A DNA stretch of 60,444 nt from positions 1 to 60,444 of the forward strand of contig NZ_JACIEJ010000016.1 of the NCBI RefSeq assembly GCF_014196795.1. The letters run 5' to 3'. Numbering within the stretch: the stretch's first letter is position 1; every line of letters begins with the position of its first letter. This document shows, piece by piece, positions 42,690-52,492 of the stretch. The notes beneath the pieces are model-generated. The model was not told the origin of the DNA. It saw only the letters and a program-made list of their open reading frames with translations, and ran no database searches. The position numbers were made by a program, and so were the translations under genes. The DNA comes from Sagittula marina. Its GTDB lineage: Bacteria; Pseudomonadota; Alphaproteobacteria; Rhodobacterales; Rhodobacteraceae.

Positions 42690-44242
42690 CAGGCGTCGAA
42701 CCACACTTTCTCTGCCATGCGCGCGCCCATGAGGTTGAACATGGCATGGGGCTTTACGCCACGCAGCTCGGTCGAGACCGCGTCAAGGTAGTCGCCGAAC
42801 ATCGGGATCATCGCGCCGCCGTCCTCGTTGATCAGCGCCTGACATTCCCAGTAGATTTCGCGCCGCTTTTCTTCGTCCAGAAGCGCACGGGCCTCTTTCA
42901 GCAGGCTGTCGAAGCGGTCGTTCTTCCAGCGGGTGTCGTTGTAGGACGAGGTGGATTCATAGGCGATGGACAGCATCTGGTCCGCCGTTGGACGTCCGCC
43001 CCAGTAGGACATGCAAAAGGGCACCTGCATCCAGACATCGGACCAGTAACCATCCGCTGGCTGCCGGTCGATGGTCACGTCGATGCCCGCGCCGGTTGCC
43101 GCGGTGCGGAAGACCGCGGCCGCATCCACCGCCCCCGAGAAAGCCGCATCGGAGGCCGACAGAGTCACCGCCAGCGGGTCCATCCCGGCCTTCTTAGCGT
43201 AAAACTGGGCCTGTTCGGGGTCATAGGCGCGCTGCGGCAGTTCGGAATTGTAGAACCGGTCGGTCTGCGGGATCGGGTGGTCGTTGCCCAGCTGGCCGTA
43301 GCCTGCCAGCGCGGTATCGAGCAATTGCTGCCGGTCGACGCTGTGCTTGACCGCAAGACGTGTATTCACGTCGGTGAAAGGCGCCTTGGTGCAGTCCATC
43401 AGGAAGGTGAAGTGCTGACCTCCGGCCGAGCGCACGATCTCAACCCGGGGGGCGCGGGCAAGCAGGTTCACGGTCTTGAAGTCGACGGCGTTGATCGCCT
43501 GTACCTGGCCGGACATCAGCGCGTTGGTCCGCGCTGTCACGTCGTTGATGACCAGAACCTCTACAGCGTCCACGTTGGCGCAGCCGGGCTTCCAATAGTC
43601 TTCGTTGCGGACGAAACGGCCTCGCACGCCCGGCTCGATACGCTCGGGAACAAAGGGGCCGGTGCCCACCGGGTTGGACCAGTCGTCGAAGCCTTCGGGC
43701 ACCACCAGCAGGTGATAATCGGACAGCACGTAGGGCAGGTCCGCGTTGCCGCTTTCCAACGTGATGCGGATCTGGTGCTCGCCCAGTTTCTCGATCTCGG
43801 TGATCGGCTCCACGATGGATCGCGCCGCCGAGGAGCTGTCGCCGCGGTGCAGGTTGAGCGAGTAGATCACATCATCCGCCGTCAGCGACTTGCCGTTGTG
43901 AAAGGTGACGCCCTTCCGCACATCGAACGTCCAGACAACTGCGCCGGGTTCGGCCTCCCAGTTTTCCAGCAGCTCGGGCTGGGCGATATTGTCGCTGTCG
44001 ATCTCGATCAGACCATTCATGACCATGTAGGCCTGGTTCACCGGCACCCAGTCGGCCAGTTTGCGCACATCGAAATCATCGGTGGTCGAACCGCCGCTGA
44101 TACCAAGCTTCAGCACCCCGCCCCGGCGCGGTGTTTCCTGAGCGCGCAGCGGCAGTCCGGACAGCCCCAGAAGACCCGCGCCTGCCATTCCGGCCAGCAG
44201 GCCACGGCGGTTGATCCCAAATTGGTCATGCGGCTTTGTCAT
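42689..44242 (-). CDS. Dipeptide/oligopeptide-type periplasmic binding protein, Tat signal
   Basis: A 517-residue SBP_bac_5 receptor. NRRGLLAGMAGAGLLGLSGL is a twin-arginine signal, so the protein is probably exported folded. GGVLKLGISGGSTTDDFDVRK and TFHNGKSLTADDVIYSLNLH are family hallmarks. It is the first gene of the operon leading to the CocE hydrolase. A LysR regulator on the same strand lies 228 bp upstream. Confidence 0.87.
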   Translation of the reverse strand: MTKPHDQFGINRRGLLAGMAGAGLLGLSGLPLRAQETPRRGGVLKLGISGGSTTDDFDVRKLADWVPVNQAYMVMNGLIEIDSDNIAQPELLENWEAEPGAVVWTFDVRKGVTFHNGKSLTADDVIYSLNLHRGDSSSAARSIVEPITEIEKLGEHQIRITLESGNADLPYVLSDYHLLVVPEGFDDWSNPVGTGPFVPERIEPGVRGRFVRNEDYWKPGCANVDAVEVLVINDVTARTNALMSGQVQAINAVDFKTVNLLARAPRVEIVRSAGGQHFTFLMDCTKAPFTDVNTRLAVKHSVDRQQLLDTALAGYGQLGNDHPIPQTDRFYNSELPQRAYDPEQAQFYAKKAGMDPLAVTLSASDAAFSGAVDAAAVFRTAATGAGIDVTIDRQPADGYWSDVWMQVPFCMSYWGGRPTADQMLSIAYESTSSYNDTRWKNDRFDSLLKEARALLDEEKRREIYWECQALINEDGGAMIPMFGDYLDAVSTELRGVKPHAMFNLMGARMAEKVWFDA

Positions 44243-44470
44243 GTCGTCTCCACTCTCTGTCTTGTCTTGCTTTCGGGTCCCTAAATAAATGGCCCGCAGT
44301 TTCGCCCGGAACCTCACGAGATTACTTCAAATTTACAAATGAATTTTTGTCATGCCCCTAGGAGGAGCGCGCAACACGCCAGCTTTTCATAGGTTTCATT
44401 CGAGGTGTGATGGTCGTCCAATGGGACCGGGGCCGTGCTTTGCACATGAAACAGGCAGACACCGGCCAGC

Positions 44471-45361
44471 TCAGCCAGCGGGCCATCGCGGGTTGCTGGC
44501 CTCCAGCCAGTCGGCCACCTGACGGGCCATGCGGCGTTGATGACGCGTGGTGGGTCGCATCAGGTAGTACTGGCCGTGGCCGTGAAAGCTGCGGGAGTCG
44601 GCGGGCACGAGGGTGCCATTTTCAAGGTCGTCGGCGATGAACAGGCTCCAGCCCATGGCGACGCCGATCCCCTGCCGAGCCGAGGCGATAGACAGGTGGT
44701 AATCGCCCAGTTTCCAGCGCATCGCGCCCTCGGGCAGGCGCAGCCCGGCGGAGGCCAGCCAGTTGCCCCAGTCGGTCCATTCCTTGTGGGTTTCTTCCAC
44801 CGTCAGAAGCAGCGGCGCCGATTGCTCGGCCAGCGGCACGCCTCCCGGGGCCATGACGGGAAACATCTCTTCCGGAGCGAGCGAAATCGCCTGGTGATCG
44901 GTCGGCCTCACGAAGCGATAGTAGATGGCCAGGTCGTATTCATCGTGGCGCAGCTGCTCGAAGAAGTCGTTGACCACCAGCTTGAGCTCAAGATCGGGAA
45001 AGGCCGCGCGCAGGGCGTGGAAGCGCGGCATCATCCACAGGTCGGCCACTGCGCGGGAACAGGCGATGGTCACCCGGTCCATTCCCTGGCGGGTGAACTG
45101 GTCGACCTCCAGCGATTGCAGGGCGTCAAGGGCACGTCCAACCTCCTTGGCGTATTCCTCCCCGATCGGGGTCAGGATCACGCCGGAGGGCTGCCGTTCG
45201 AAAAGCGCTGCGCCGACGTAATCTTCGAGCTGGCCAATCTGACGGCTGACCCCGCTCTGGGTCAGAGCCAGCAGCTGCGCGGCGCGGGTGAAGCTGCCGC
45301 AGCGGGCTACCGTCTGAAAGGCAACGAGGCTGCGCAGCGGGGGGAGGCGTCCGGTATCCAT
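44471..45361 (-). CDS. LysR-family transcriptional regulator (GcvA-like)
   Basis: A 296-residue LysR protein with N-terminal helix-turn-helix SFTRAAQLLALTQSGVSRQIGQLEDYVGAALF and a substrate-binding domain. ATG 45361 begins PPLRSLVAFQTVARCGS, typical of GcvA-like members. It lies upstream of, and codirectional with, the dipeptide-type ABC operon, which it probably controls. Confidence 0.85.
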   Translation of the reverse strand: MDTGRLPPLRSLVAFQTVARCGSFTRAAQLLALTQSGVSRQIGQLEDYVGAALFERQPSGVILTPIGEEYAKEVGRALDALQSLEVDQFTRQGMDRVTIACSRAVADLWMMPRFHALRAAFPDLELKLVVNDFFEQLRHDEYDLAIYYRFVRPTDHQAISLAPEEMFPVMAPGGVPLAEQSAPLLLTVEETHKEWTDWGNWLASAGLRLPEGAMRWKLGDYHLSIASARQGIGVAMGWSLFIADDLENGTLVPADSRSFHGHGQYYLMRPTTRHQRRMARQVADWLEASNPRWPAG

Positions 45362-45754
45362 GTCGCGCTTATACAGCCGGCGGCGCAACGGTCTAACCGT
45401 TGTTTGTCCATAGTCTCCCGTTTCGGCCCTGCTCGCCGACATTCCCGCAAGACCATGCTGTGCAGATATGCCAGATGGCTCTTCAATTCATTAGGTCAGC
45501 GTGTCGCGCAGTTGCGGAGGATGTCGCCATGATCACGTTCTTGAGCCTCGGCCCAAGCGGACGCGACCTCAGCGAACACCCAATCGAGGGAGCCCGTACA
45601 GATGGGCGGAAACCGGACCTTCGTTGCGCCTCAACAAAAGGTCCGCATCGTGGAAACTTACCGCCGCGTGCGTGATCACAGTTATTGACCGCATCCTGCC
45701 TGTAGTTATCGCTCGATCAAGCCAGTTGGTATAGCCGACGTGCCCATCAGGGCG
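45362..45754. other. Intergenic region without recognisable gene
   Basis: A 393-bp gap between the LysR start and the end of the WYL regulator gene. A plus frame at 45501-45734 has no recognisable motifs. I see no RNA gene or repeat in it; the LysR promoter should be in the first 100 bp. Confidence 0.4.
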
Positions 45755-46462
45755 CTACACGTTGCGGTTCCCGGCCTCCATTTCGCTTTCACGTTGCTCA
45801 TGCCAGTGGCGCATCATATCCGCCCGCCGTTTGGCCGGCCTTCGTTCGAGTACCTCGATGTGGGACATGCGCTCCAAGCGGAAATGGCGGAGGGCGCTCC
45901 TTTTCTCGCACCAGGCAATCAACAGGCAACGGGTATCTTCGTAGCCGAGCAGGATCGGCCAGACTTGGCGCTGGCTGATTGACCCGTCGAGCGCCCGATA
46001 GCTGAATGTCACCACGCGCCAACGACGTATGGCCTCCCTCAGGGAAGAGGTATCGAGCATCGCGCCCGGGGCGGTTGCAATCGACTTCACGCCCAAAGCG
46101 GGCTGCTCCAACACGGTGCGGCTGGGCTCGGGCAGTGACAGCCGGATCTTCGACAAGGCGTCCAGGGCAAGACGGGCCAGCGCCTGATCGGGGTGACGGC
46201 TCACCCATTGTGCGCCCAAGGCAAGGGCTTCGGTCTCGTCGGGTGACAAGGCCAGCGGGCGCATCTCGTAATCATCGTCGAGCGTGTAGCCGAATCCCGC
46301 CGTTCCATGGATCGGGACCCGGCGACCGATGAGGTCGGCAATATCGCGGTAGACTGTCCTGCGCGACACTTCGAGTTCCTCCGCGATGGCGGCGGCGGTT
46401 ACGGCGCGTGGCGTGCGTCGCAGGATCTGGATGATCTGGAAAAGACGGTCTGTGCTGCGCAT
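45755..46462 (-). CDS. YafY-type HTH/WYL-domain transcriptional regulator
   Basis: A 235-residue regulator with an HTH_11 domain (TAAAIAEELEVSRRTVYRDIADLIGRRVPI, then GYTLDDDYEMRPL) and a WYL ligand-binding domain in the C-terminal half (VTFSYRALDGSISQRQVWPI, LIAWCEKRSALRHFRLERM). It is divergent to a VOC/glyoxalase-like gene, its likely target. An upstream GTG could extend it by six codons. Confidence 0.83.
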   Translation of the reverse strand: MRSTDRLFQIIQILRRTPRAVTAAAIAEELEVSRRTVYRDIADLIGRRVPIHGTAGFGYTLDDDYEMRPLALSPDETEALALGAQWVSRHPDQALARLALDALSKIRLSLPEPSRTVLEQPALGVKSIATAPGAMLDTSSLREAIRRWRVVTFSYRALDGSISQRQVWPILLGYEDTRCLLIAWCEKRSALRHFRLERMSHIEVLERRPAKRRADMMRHWHEQRESEMEAGNRNV

Positions 46463-46549
46463 CCTGTTTCCTGTTGCCACAATGCTGTCAGCAGTAGCCT
46501 TCTACAAGCGCTCGTGGCCGGTCAAGCGCCGGCGAAAAAGGAATATAAA

Positions 46550-46948
46550 ATGAAACTTGCTTCTGTCCGCCTCATTGCGCGGGATGTCCGGGCTCTTGTG
46601 GCCTTCTATGAAACCGTCACCGGCACGCAGGCCGAATGGCTGGCACCCGTTTTCGCGGAGATCGTGACGACGGGCGCATCGCTGGCCATCGGGTCGGAAG
46701 AGACCGTGGCGCTCTTTCAGGAAGGCAGTGCCGAAGCCGGGGCAAACCGGACGTCGATCATCGAACTTCAGGTGGAGGATATTGACGCTGAATTCGCGCG
46801 CCTGAAGACGCTGGATCTGGTCCATGCCCCAAAACGACTGCCCTGGGGAAATCGGACGTTCCAACTGCGTGATCCGGAGGGGAACCTCGTCAGCCTTTAC
46901 ATGCCGGAGACCGATGCCGCGAAGGCGCGATTTGGCTCAAGGTTCTAG
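46550..46948 (+). CDS. VOC/glyoxalase-superfamily protein
   Basis: A 132-residue vicinal-oxygen-chelate protein: LASVRLIARDVRALVAFYET opens the first beta-alpha-beta-beta-beta unit, and TFQLRDPEGNLVSLYMPE carries the C-terminal metal-ligand Glu. AAGGA precedes ATG 46550. It is divergent to a WYL regulator. Possible roles are glyoxalase, dioxygenase or a resistance-type binding protein; the sequence does not decide between them. Confidence 0.8.
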   Translation: MKLASVRLIARDVRALVAFYETVTGTQAEWLAPVFAEIVTTGASLAIGSEETVALFQEGSAEAGANRTSIIELQVEDIDAEFARLKTLDLVHAPKRLPWGNRTFQLRDPEGNLVSLYMPETDAAKARFGSRF

Positions 46949-47032
46949 GGTCATGGCGACCACCTAGAGCGACGGGGCCACTTGAGATACAAGGTCTGCT
47001 TTTGCCTTGGCTGAAGGTTTCGACAGCCTTGG

Positions 47033-48022
47033 CTAGACACCAAACTGGTGCCGATACTCTGAGGCTGAAATTCCAGAGATACGCTGGAAGATCTTACTAA
47101 AGGCAGAGGGGTCCTTGTATCCGACCTCCCACGCCACCTGATCCACGGGACGGTTGGTCAGCTCCAGAATACCTCGGGCTTTGGCAACTCGGGCCTGTTG
47201 GATGTACTCGGTGGGGGTGAGCGAGGTCGCTTTGGCAAAACGGCGCATGAAGGTCCGTTTCCCGAGATGTGCAAGATCAGAGAGATCGTCGAGGTTCAGT
47301 GATGCCGTCAGATCGGCATGGATATGGTGCTGAACCCGCAAAATTGCCTGGTCCCCATGATCGAAATTCGGAATAAATTCAGTAAAGGGAAGCTGCGTGG
47401 CCCGCGGCGGCTGGATGACCAGAAATCGGGCCGTCGACAGCATTGTACTGCGTCCAAAGAGACGTTCTACAAGGGTCAGGCCGAGATCGGTCCAGGCAAG
47501 GATGCCGCCCGCTGATATGACGTCACCATCGTCCAGCACCAGATTACGGTCGGCAACCTCGATCTCCTGGTAGCTTTCGGCAAGGTGTTTGGCGAACGCC
47601 CAATGCGTTGTGACACGCCTGCCTTTGAGCAATCCGCTTTCAGCCAGAACGAAGGCACCAGCACAGATCGAACATACGCGACTGCCATCTTTGTGTTGCG
47701 CGCGAAGCCACGCGGCCTCTTTTGGCATGGACTGCATCTTTTCGGGCATGACGACGCTGGGCGGTGTGATCACGTACCCCAAGCGATGGAGCTTGTTTGG
47801 ATGGCTGTCCCAGACGCAGATGAGCTCGCCGTCTTCCTCGGCTCGCCAATGCGAAACCCGGACCTGTCGCGCGTTGTCACCGTCTGCCCATTCACCCGCA
47901 ATCCGGAACAGATCGGTCAGCCCGTAGATCGCGGACATTTGGCAGTCGGGGTAAATCAGCAAACCGATCTCGCAGACCCAATCTTTCTTTGCGCTTGTCA
48001 CTTTCGAACCCTTCTTTGTCAT
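47033..48022 (-). CDS. GlxA-type AraC regulator with DJ-1/PfpI-like sensor domain
   Basis: A 329-residue protein: residues up to about 190 form a DJ-1/PfpI-like domain (IGLLIYPDCQMSAIYGLTDLF, with CSICAGAFVLAESGLL at the nucleophile-elbow position). The C-terminus carries two AraC helix-turn-helix motifs (LAHLGKRTFMRRFAKATSLTP, VDQVAWEVGYKDPSAFSKIF). It is divergent to the hydrolase at 48090, with 67 bp between the starts. Confidence 0.87.
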   Translation of the reverse strand: MTKKGSKVTSAKKDWVCEIGLLIYPDCQMSAIYGLTDLFRIAGEWADGDNARQVRVSHWRAEEDGELICVWDSHPNKLHRLGYVITPPSVVMPEKMQSMPKEAAWLRAQHKDGSRVCSICAGAFVLAESGLLKGRRVTTHWAFAKHLAESYQEIEVADRNLVLDDGDVISAGGILAWTDLGLTLVERLFGRSTMLSTARFLVIQPPRATQLPFTEFIPNFDHGDQAILRVQHHIHADLTASLNLDDLSDLAHLGKRTFMRRFAKATSLTPTEYIQQARVAKARGILELTNRPVDQVAWEVGYKDPSAFSKIFQRISGISASEYRHQFGV

Positions 48023-48089
48023 TTGTGACAATCGTGGAAAGCTCTCCGAATTGCAACATTGGCCTCGTCGAACAAGCAGTGCGGAGCCA

Positions 48090-49049
48090 ATGACCATGAC
48101 CCAATACGACCCCACCAGACGCGCCGTTTTGCAGATGGGTGCAGCCACTGCGCTGCTCTCGACGATGCCCGCCGCGCTTGCGGCACAGACCCTTACTCAG
48201 CAAGAAGGAGACATCATCATGTCGACCATCGAAACACGCGACGGCACCAGGATCTTCTACAAGGACTGGGGACCGCGCGATGCGCAGCCTATCGTCTTTC
48301 ACCACGGCTGGCCGCTCAGCGGCGATGACTGGGACAACCAGATGTTGTTCTTCCTCGCCCACGGCTACCGGGTGATCGCCCATGACCGGCGCGGGCATGG
48401 ACGGTCGGACCAGACCGACCTTGGCCATGACATGGCGACCTATTCAAACGACGTTGTCGATCTTGCTGCGGCGCTTGATCTGCAAAACGCGATCCATATC
48501 GGTCATTCGACAGGCGGCGGTGAAGTCGCGGCCTACGTGGCCAAGGCCGAGCCCGGCCGTGTCGCCAAGGCCGCGCTGCTGGGGGCCATCCCGCCCCTGA
48601 TGCTGCAGACCGACGCCAACCCGGACGGTGTGCCGCTTGAGGTGTTCGACGGGTTCCGGGCCGCACTGGCCGCAAACCGCGCGCAGTTTTACCTCGATGT
48701 TCCGTCAGGTCCGTTCTACGGCTTCAATCGTGACGGTGCCGACGTTAGCCAGGGGTTGATCAACAACTGGTGGCGTCAGGGCATGATGGGCAGCGCGTCT
48801 GCCCACTACCAGTGTATCGCGGTGTTCTCCGAAACCGACCAGACCGAGGACCTCAGGGCGATGAACGTGCCGACCCTGGTGATGCATGGCGATGACGATC
48901 AGGTCGTCCCGATCGCAAACTCGGCCGAGAAAGCGGTCGAACTTCTGCCGAACGGGACGCTGAAGGTTTACAAGGGGCTGTCGCATGGCTTCTTTGCCAC
49001 GCACCCTGAACTGGTGAACCCGGACCTGCTCAGCTTCGTGCAGAGCTGA
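48090..49049 (+). CDS. Secreted alpha/beta hydrolase (non-heme chloroperoxidase/esterase-like), Tat signal
   Basis: A 319-residue alpha/beta hydrolase. The N-terminus TRRAVLQMGAATALLSTMPA followed by ALAAQ is a twin-arginine signal. The enzyme part has IVFHHGWPLSG (oxyanion loop), nucleophile in GHSTGGGE, acid in HGDDDQVVP and His in LSHGFF, like non-heme chloroperoxidases/arylesterases. A second ATG at 48228 (MSTIETRDGTRIFY) would give the cytoplasmic form common in this family; both may be used. Confidence 0.85.
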   Translation: MTMTQYDPTRRAVLQMGAATALLSTMPAALAAQTLTQQEGDIIMSTIETRDGTRIFYKDWGPRDAQPIVFHHGWPLSGDDWDNQMLFFLAHGYRVIAHDRRGHGRSDQTDLGHDMATYSNDVVDLAAALDLQNAIHIGHSTGGGEVAAYVAKAEPGRVAKAALLGAIPPLMLQTDANPDGVPLEVFDGFRAALAANRAQFYLDVPSGPFYGFNRDGADVSQGLINNWWRQGMMGSASAHYQCIAVFSETDQTEDLRAMNVPTLVMHGDDDQVVPIANSAEKAVELLPNGTLKVYKGLSHGFFATHPELVNPDLLSFVQS

Positions 49050-49584
49050 CGCCAGAGCTGCCGGGACCCGTTACAGGGCCCCGGCCACCACGCCGCCGTT
49101 GACCCAGACCGCAGCACGAGAAGAGCGGATATCTACCGTCTTGGCGGTGTCGGTCGTTTTGGGCTTGGAGCAGCCGTTCGCTTCGATTTGAATGAATGTC
49201 CGATCTGGGGCGGGAGCGACGGCCGCCGCTGCCTGCCAGGCGCACGACCCACTGCGTCGCTGCATGTCCGCTTCGAGGCCAACTAACCGCGCTGGTCGTA
49301 GGAAGTTTCGCAGTCGCTGCACGCGCGCGCCTGTCGCGGGCGGCCCAGATGTATGTACCGGACGCTGTTCGCAAATGATTTCTTGCACGATTTCGGAAGT
49401 CGCTCATACGTATCCGGCCTGTTGATCGACACGCGGGTCGTGGCCTTCTTGGGGTTCCGCACGCGCCGTGATCTAATTGGCGGAAAGGTCCACAAGGACC
49501 GAATGGGCCGTCAGATTCTGGGGGCGTAATTGTTCCGTTCCATGCTTTCGATCTGTCGCGAACTCCTTTGGGCGCGCCGCCTCA
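49050..49584. other. Gap without recognisable gene, next to a broken IS110 element
   Basis: About 535 bp of low coding evidence between the hydrolase and the IS110 transposase remnant. Overlapping short frames on both strands show no known domains. It may contain flanking debris of the IS110 element. Confidence 0.4.
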
Positions 49585-50484
49585 GATGCCAGCGGCGACC
49601 TCGTCTCGTGGTGCGTCAAACGCGGGTCTGTGTCTCAGAATGCTCCAGGCCATGCGTGCCATCCACTGCCCGGCAGGGCATGCCGCAGGCATGTCCCGAT
49701 AGGGTTGTTGGCCAGTGCGACGGCCAGTTTGTTCCTGTTCATTCTTTCCAATTCCCGGATCAGCCAATCACCAAAGCTGAAATCCGGCCATCGATTGGCC
49801 CGCATCAGGATGACCTTTGCGGCCTGGACGAAGAGCATCCTCAGGTATCGGCTGCCGCTTTTAGAAATGCGGCCGAGCACCGTTTGTCCGCCGGTGCTGT
49901 ATGGCCTGGGAACCAGGCCGACCCATGCGTCGAAATCCCGCCCACGCCTGAATGCCTCCCCTGTGCCGATTGCTGCAACCATGGCCGTCGAGATCATCGG
50001 TCCGATGCCGGGGATGGTCATGACGTTGACGCAGTTCTCCTCGGTGCGACTGATCTGTTCGATCTCTCCCGAGACCGCATCAATCCGGCCATCCAGCCAG
50101 AGCCAGTCCCCATAGAGGCCGATCAGGATCGCCCGCATGCAGGTCGAGCTGGTCCTGGCTCTTCGCAGGCACGATCGGCAGGTTCGGACGGACCGCCGCC
50201 ACTGCGATGGCTTCGGCGTCATTGCAATCGTTCTTTTGCCCCTTGATGAACGGTTTCACGTAGATCGCAGGGATGATGCGCGGTTCAAAGCCCATCTTGC
50301 GAAGCGTCCAACTGACAAAATGGGCGCTCAGGCAGGCTTCCATCCCGACGATGCATCGCGGCAACTTCTCGAATGTCGCGACGAGGGCCAACCGCTTGAT
50401 CTGTTTGCGCAACACAAGCTGGCCATACCGGTCAAACCCGACGAGATGGAACGTATCGATGCCGATGTCGATCCCGATGGACAA
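49585..50484 (-). pseudogene. IS110-family transposase, broken by an internal deletion and a hairpin insertion
   Basis: On the minus strand MSIGIDIGIDTFHLVGFDRYG, YVKPFIKGQKNDCNDAEAIA and VPAKSQDQLDLHA form the RuvC-like DEDD N-terminal half. After about residue 118 the frame shifts and a middle section usual for the family is missing (junction near 50137). The C-terminal half resumes with MTIPGIGPMISTAMVAAIGTG and GRDFDAWVGLVPR. Near the end a 42-bp hairpin element (49663-49704) shifts the frame; the original tail MARMAWSILRHRPAF continues in another frame to 49585. It cannot be active. Confidence 0.85.
49663..49704. repeat. 42-bp palindromic mini-element, copy B (in IS110 transposase)
   Basis: The unit begins CCACTGCCCGGCAGGG and ends CCCGATAGGG around a stem-loop GGGCATGCC-GCA-GGCATGTCCC. 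The flanks match the unit at 54594-54636 almost perfectly, whereas the stem arms differ in a compensatory way (CATGCC/GGCATG here, CATTGC/GCAATG there). It interrupts the IS110 coding frame between ALAN and MARMAWS. Pairing-preserving differences point to an element defined by its structure. Confidence 0.75.
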
Positions 50485-50820
50485 TCAGCTGATCGAGGGT
50501 CTTCTTCTCCATGCTACTTCTCCAACTTGCAGACATAGGCACAGCCTAACCTGCTGGGGGAAGCAGCCGGCACATCCCATTAGCCGACCTTGGCTGGGTT
50601 CGGCTACGCCGCGACGCAGCTTCACGAGACCGGCCATTCGTCCATCGTGCGGCAGTTTCGTAAGGAGACGGGCGACAGAGCGGGAATAACCATCACTCCT
50701 TTCTTGCCACGCCGTGGGATCAGACATCAATTTTTTTGTCTGCAACGAAGATTATCTTCCAGTGTCGACTAAAGTCTTTCCAGACGTCACGAGAACAATG
50801 AAATCATGGCTTTCCGAGCT
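50485..50820. other. Gap upstream of the IS110 remnant, no gene recognised
   Basis: A 336-bp stretch with only short frames. Part of it is probably the non-coding end of the IS110 element, which in this family carries the guide-RNA region, but I cannot define boundaries. The last 100 bp may include the end of the gene at 50821. Confidence 0.35.
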
Positions 50821-51258
50821 TCAACCGAACCGGCTCTTCAGGGTCGCGCTTACGGGATCTCCTTCAGAGACCAGCAGCTGGATACCGCTGAAACGCCAGC
50901 CATCAATTCGCTTTTTCAAGATAATAAAGGACGTGTAGGTGTCCTCTGCCAATTCGACGCCGTTTCGGAGAAAGCGAGTTTCATATGTGGCCCAGATGGT
51001 ATCGTCATCTTTGAATTCCGCTTCAAAACAGCGGCGGACCATGTGGCTAAGCTTCTTGGCATTGATGGAACAAACCAAGGCTTCGCATATCGCTCTCATT
51101 TCGGACGTGTTCGCGGCAATCACTCTGCCCGACAGAGTCTCGATGGCGCACGGGATGTCACTGTATGCCATCATGGTATCGATGTCGCCGGACATTGTTG
51201 CGCCGGCGTGGTGATCCAGCCCGTCCTGCACAATCTCCAGAGCCTTGTAAGAAGCCAT
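50821..51258 (-). CDS. Conserved hypothetical protein, possibly NTF2-like (SnoaL) fold
   Basis: A 145-residue acidic protein (MASYKALEIVQDGLDHHAGA, later WATYETRFLRNGVELAEDTYTSFIILKK, then GWRFSGIQLLV). Alternating strands near the C-terminus and an N-terminal helix suit an NTF2/SnoaL-like alpha+beta cone, but no catalytic residue can be named. It stands alone between IS110 debris and the AEC permease. Confidence 0.6.
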   Translation of the reverse strand: MASYKALEIVQDGLDHHAGATMSGDIDTMMAYSDIPCAIETLSGRVIAANTSEMRAICEALVCSINAKKLSHMVRRCFEAEFKDDDTIWATYETRFLRNGVELAEDTYTSFIILKKRIDGWRFSGIQLLVSEGDPVSATLKSRFG

Positions 51259-51589
51259 TTTCAATCCCCGCCGCATCGGTGTGCAACAAAAGCAAAAGTC
51301 CCTACTTTGGCAAGAGGAATATCTCTATGCGACGAGAGATTGGAAAGCCAAGGTGAAGCTTGGACCCGGTGCGGTCGTGCGGCGGCGCAACGGGGACCTT
51401 CCGGTTCGGGTTCGCCTGCCGTCAGCGGTATGAAGCAGACAAATCGAAAATGATGCGAAACCTCATTTCCGTCCGCGACGCTGGGGTGCTTCAATCCCCC
51501 GGAACGCCGACCTGCCTGCTGGACAGCAACGGTAGAGTAGATGAAAAGCAGACAGCCAACAGGCTATTCAGAATACGGACGACGCGGAG
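51259..51589. other. Intergenic region without recognisable gene
   Basis: A 331-bp region between two divergent genes (50821 minus, 51590 plus), expected to hold their promoters. No operator symmetry or RNA gene is evident to me. Confidence 0.35.
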
Positions 51590-52492
51590 ATGCTGACATC
51601 AATCTGGCCAATATTCGCCTTGATCTGGCTTGGCTTCGGCCTCGCGCACTGTCGCTTTCCATCTATCGAGTTCTGGCCCGCGGCAGAGCGGCTGAACTAC
51701 TTCGTCCTGTTCCCCGCATTGCTTATCTCCAGCCTCGCAGACGCGCCTTTGCGTGACCCGGAGGTACTTCGGTTGGGGGGAGCGGCAGTGTCTACGATCG
51801 TGATCGCAGCGACCGCGCTCGCTCTGTTCCGGCGGATCCGGCCAATGCCGTCGCAACGCTATGGGCCGGTTGTCCAAGGGGTGATCCGTTTCAACACCTA
51901 CCTCGCATTGTCACTCATCGCGACGCTTTCAGGGCCAGACGGCTTGGAAACGGCAGCGTTCTACCTCGCCCTCGCTGTGCCACTTGTGAACCTGCTCTCC
52001 ATTCTCGCTCTCAGCGACGCAGGCGCCGCGAAAGCGCCTCGAGCCCTGATGCGTGTGGTCCTGACAAACCCATTAATACTCGCCTGCCTCGCAGGTTTGG
52101 CGCTCGCGATCACGGGCGTCGGCCTCCCCTTCGGTCTGGACCGATTGGTGACGCTGCTGGGCCAAGGTAGCCTTCCACTCGGTCTGCTCTGCATTGGAGC
52201 AGCGCTTCGGCCCGCGTCGCTTCGTATCAATGCCCTACCTCTGATTACCACAAGCGTTGCCCGTCTGGTGCTGATGCCCCTACTCGGCCTTGCCGTAGGG
52301 CATCTGTTCGACCTGGAAGGAACCGAAGCCATCATTATGGCCGTCTTCTGCGCCGTTCCAACTGCCCCGACTGCCTACGTGCTGACTCAGCAGATGAGGG
52401 GAGACGGGCAATTTATGGCTGGCATCGTCACTTTTCAGACCATGGCCGCAGTCCTGTCGATCCCGATTATGTTGACGTTTCTCGTGCTTTGA
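51590..52492 (+). CDS. AEC-family (auxin efflux carrier-like) permease
   Basis: A 300-residue membrane protein with about ten spans in two repeats (SIWPIFALIWLGFGLAHCRFP and, later, NPLILACLAGLALAITGVGLP) and the C-terminal FCAVPTAPTAYVLTQQMRGD typical of AEC permeases such as MdcF. Bacterial members transport malonate or other carboxylates. No catabolic gene adjoins it, so the substrate is open. Confidence 0.83.
   Translation: MLTSIWPIFALIWLGFGLAHCRFPSIEFWPAAERLNYFVLFPALLISSLADAPLRDPEVLRLGGAAVSTIVIAATALALFRRIRPMPSQRYGPVVQGVIRFNTYLALSLIATLSGPDGLETAAFYLALAVPLVNLLSILALSDAGAAKAPRALMRVVLTNPLILACLAGLALAITGVGLPFGLDRLVTLLGQGSLPLGLLCIGAALRPASLRINALPLITTSVARLVLMPLLGLAVGHLFDLEGTEAIIMAVFCAVPTAPTAYVLTQQMRGDGQFMAGIVTFQTMAAVLSIPIMLTFLVL

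Noticed and set aside
42746-44284. A 512-codon plus-strand frame
   Set aside because: Antisense to the Tat-exported binding protein with clear SBP_bac_5 motifs; no family signature or ribosome-binding site of its own.
49050-49584. Overlapping frames as small genes
   Set aside because: Several frames of 60-125 codons overlap on both strands without motifs or good starts; probably debris near the IS110 remnant.
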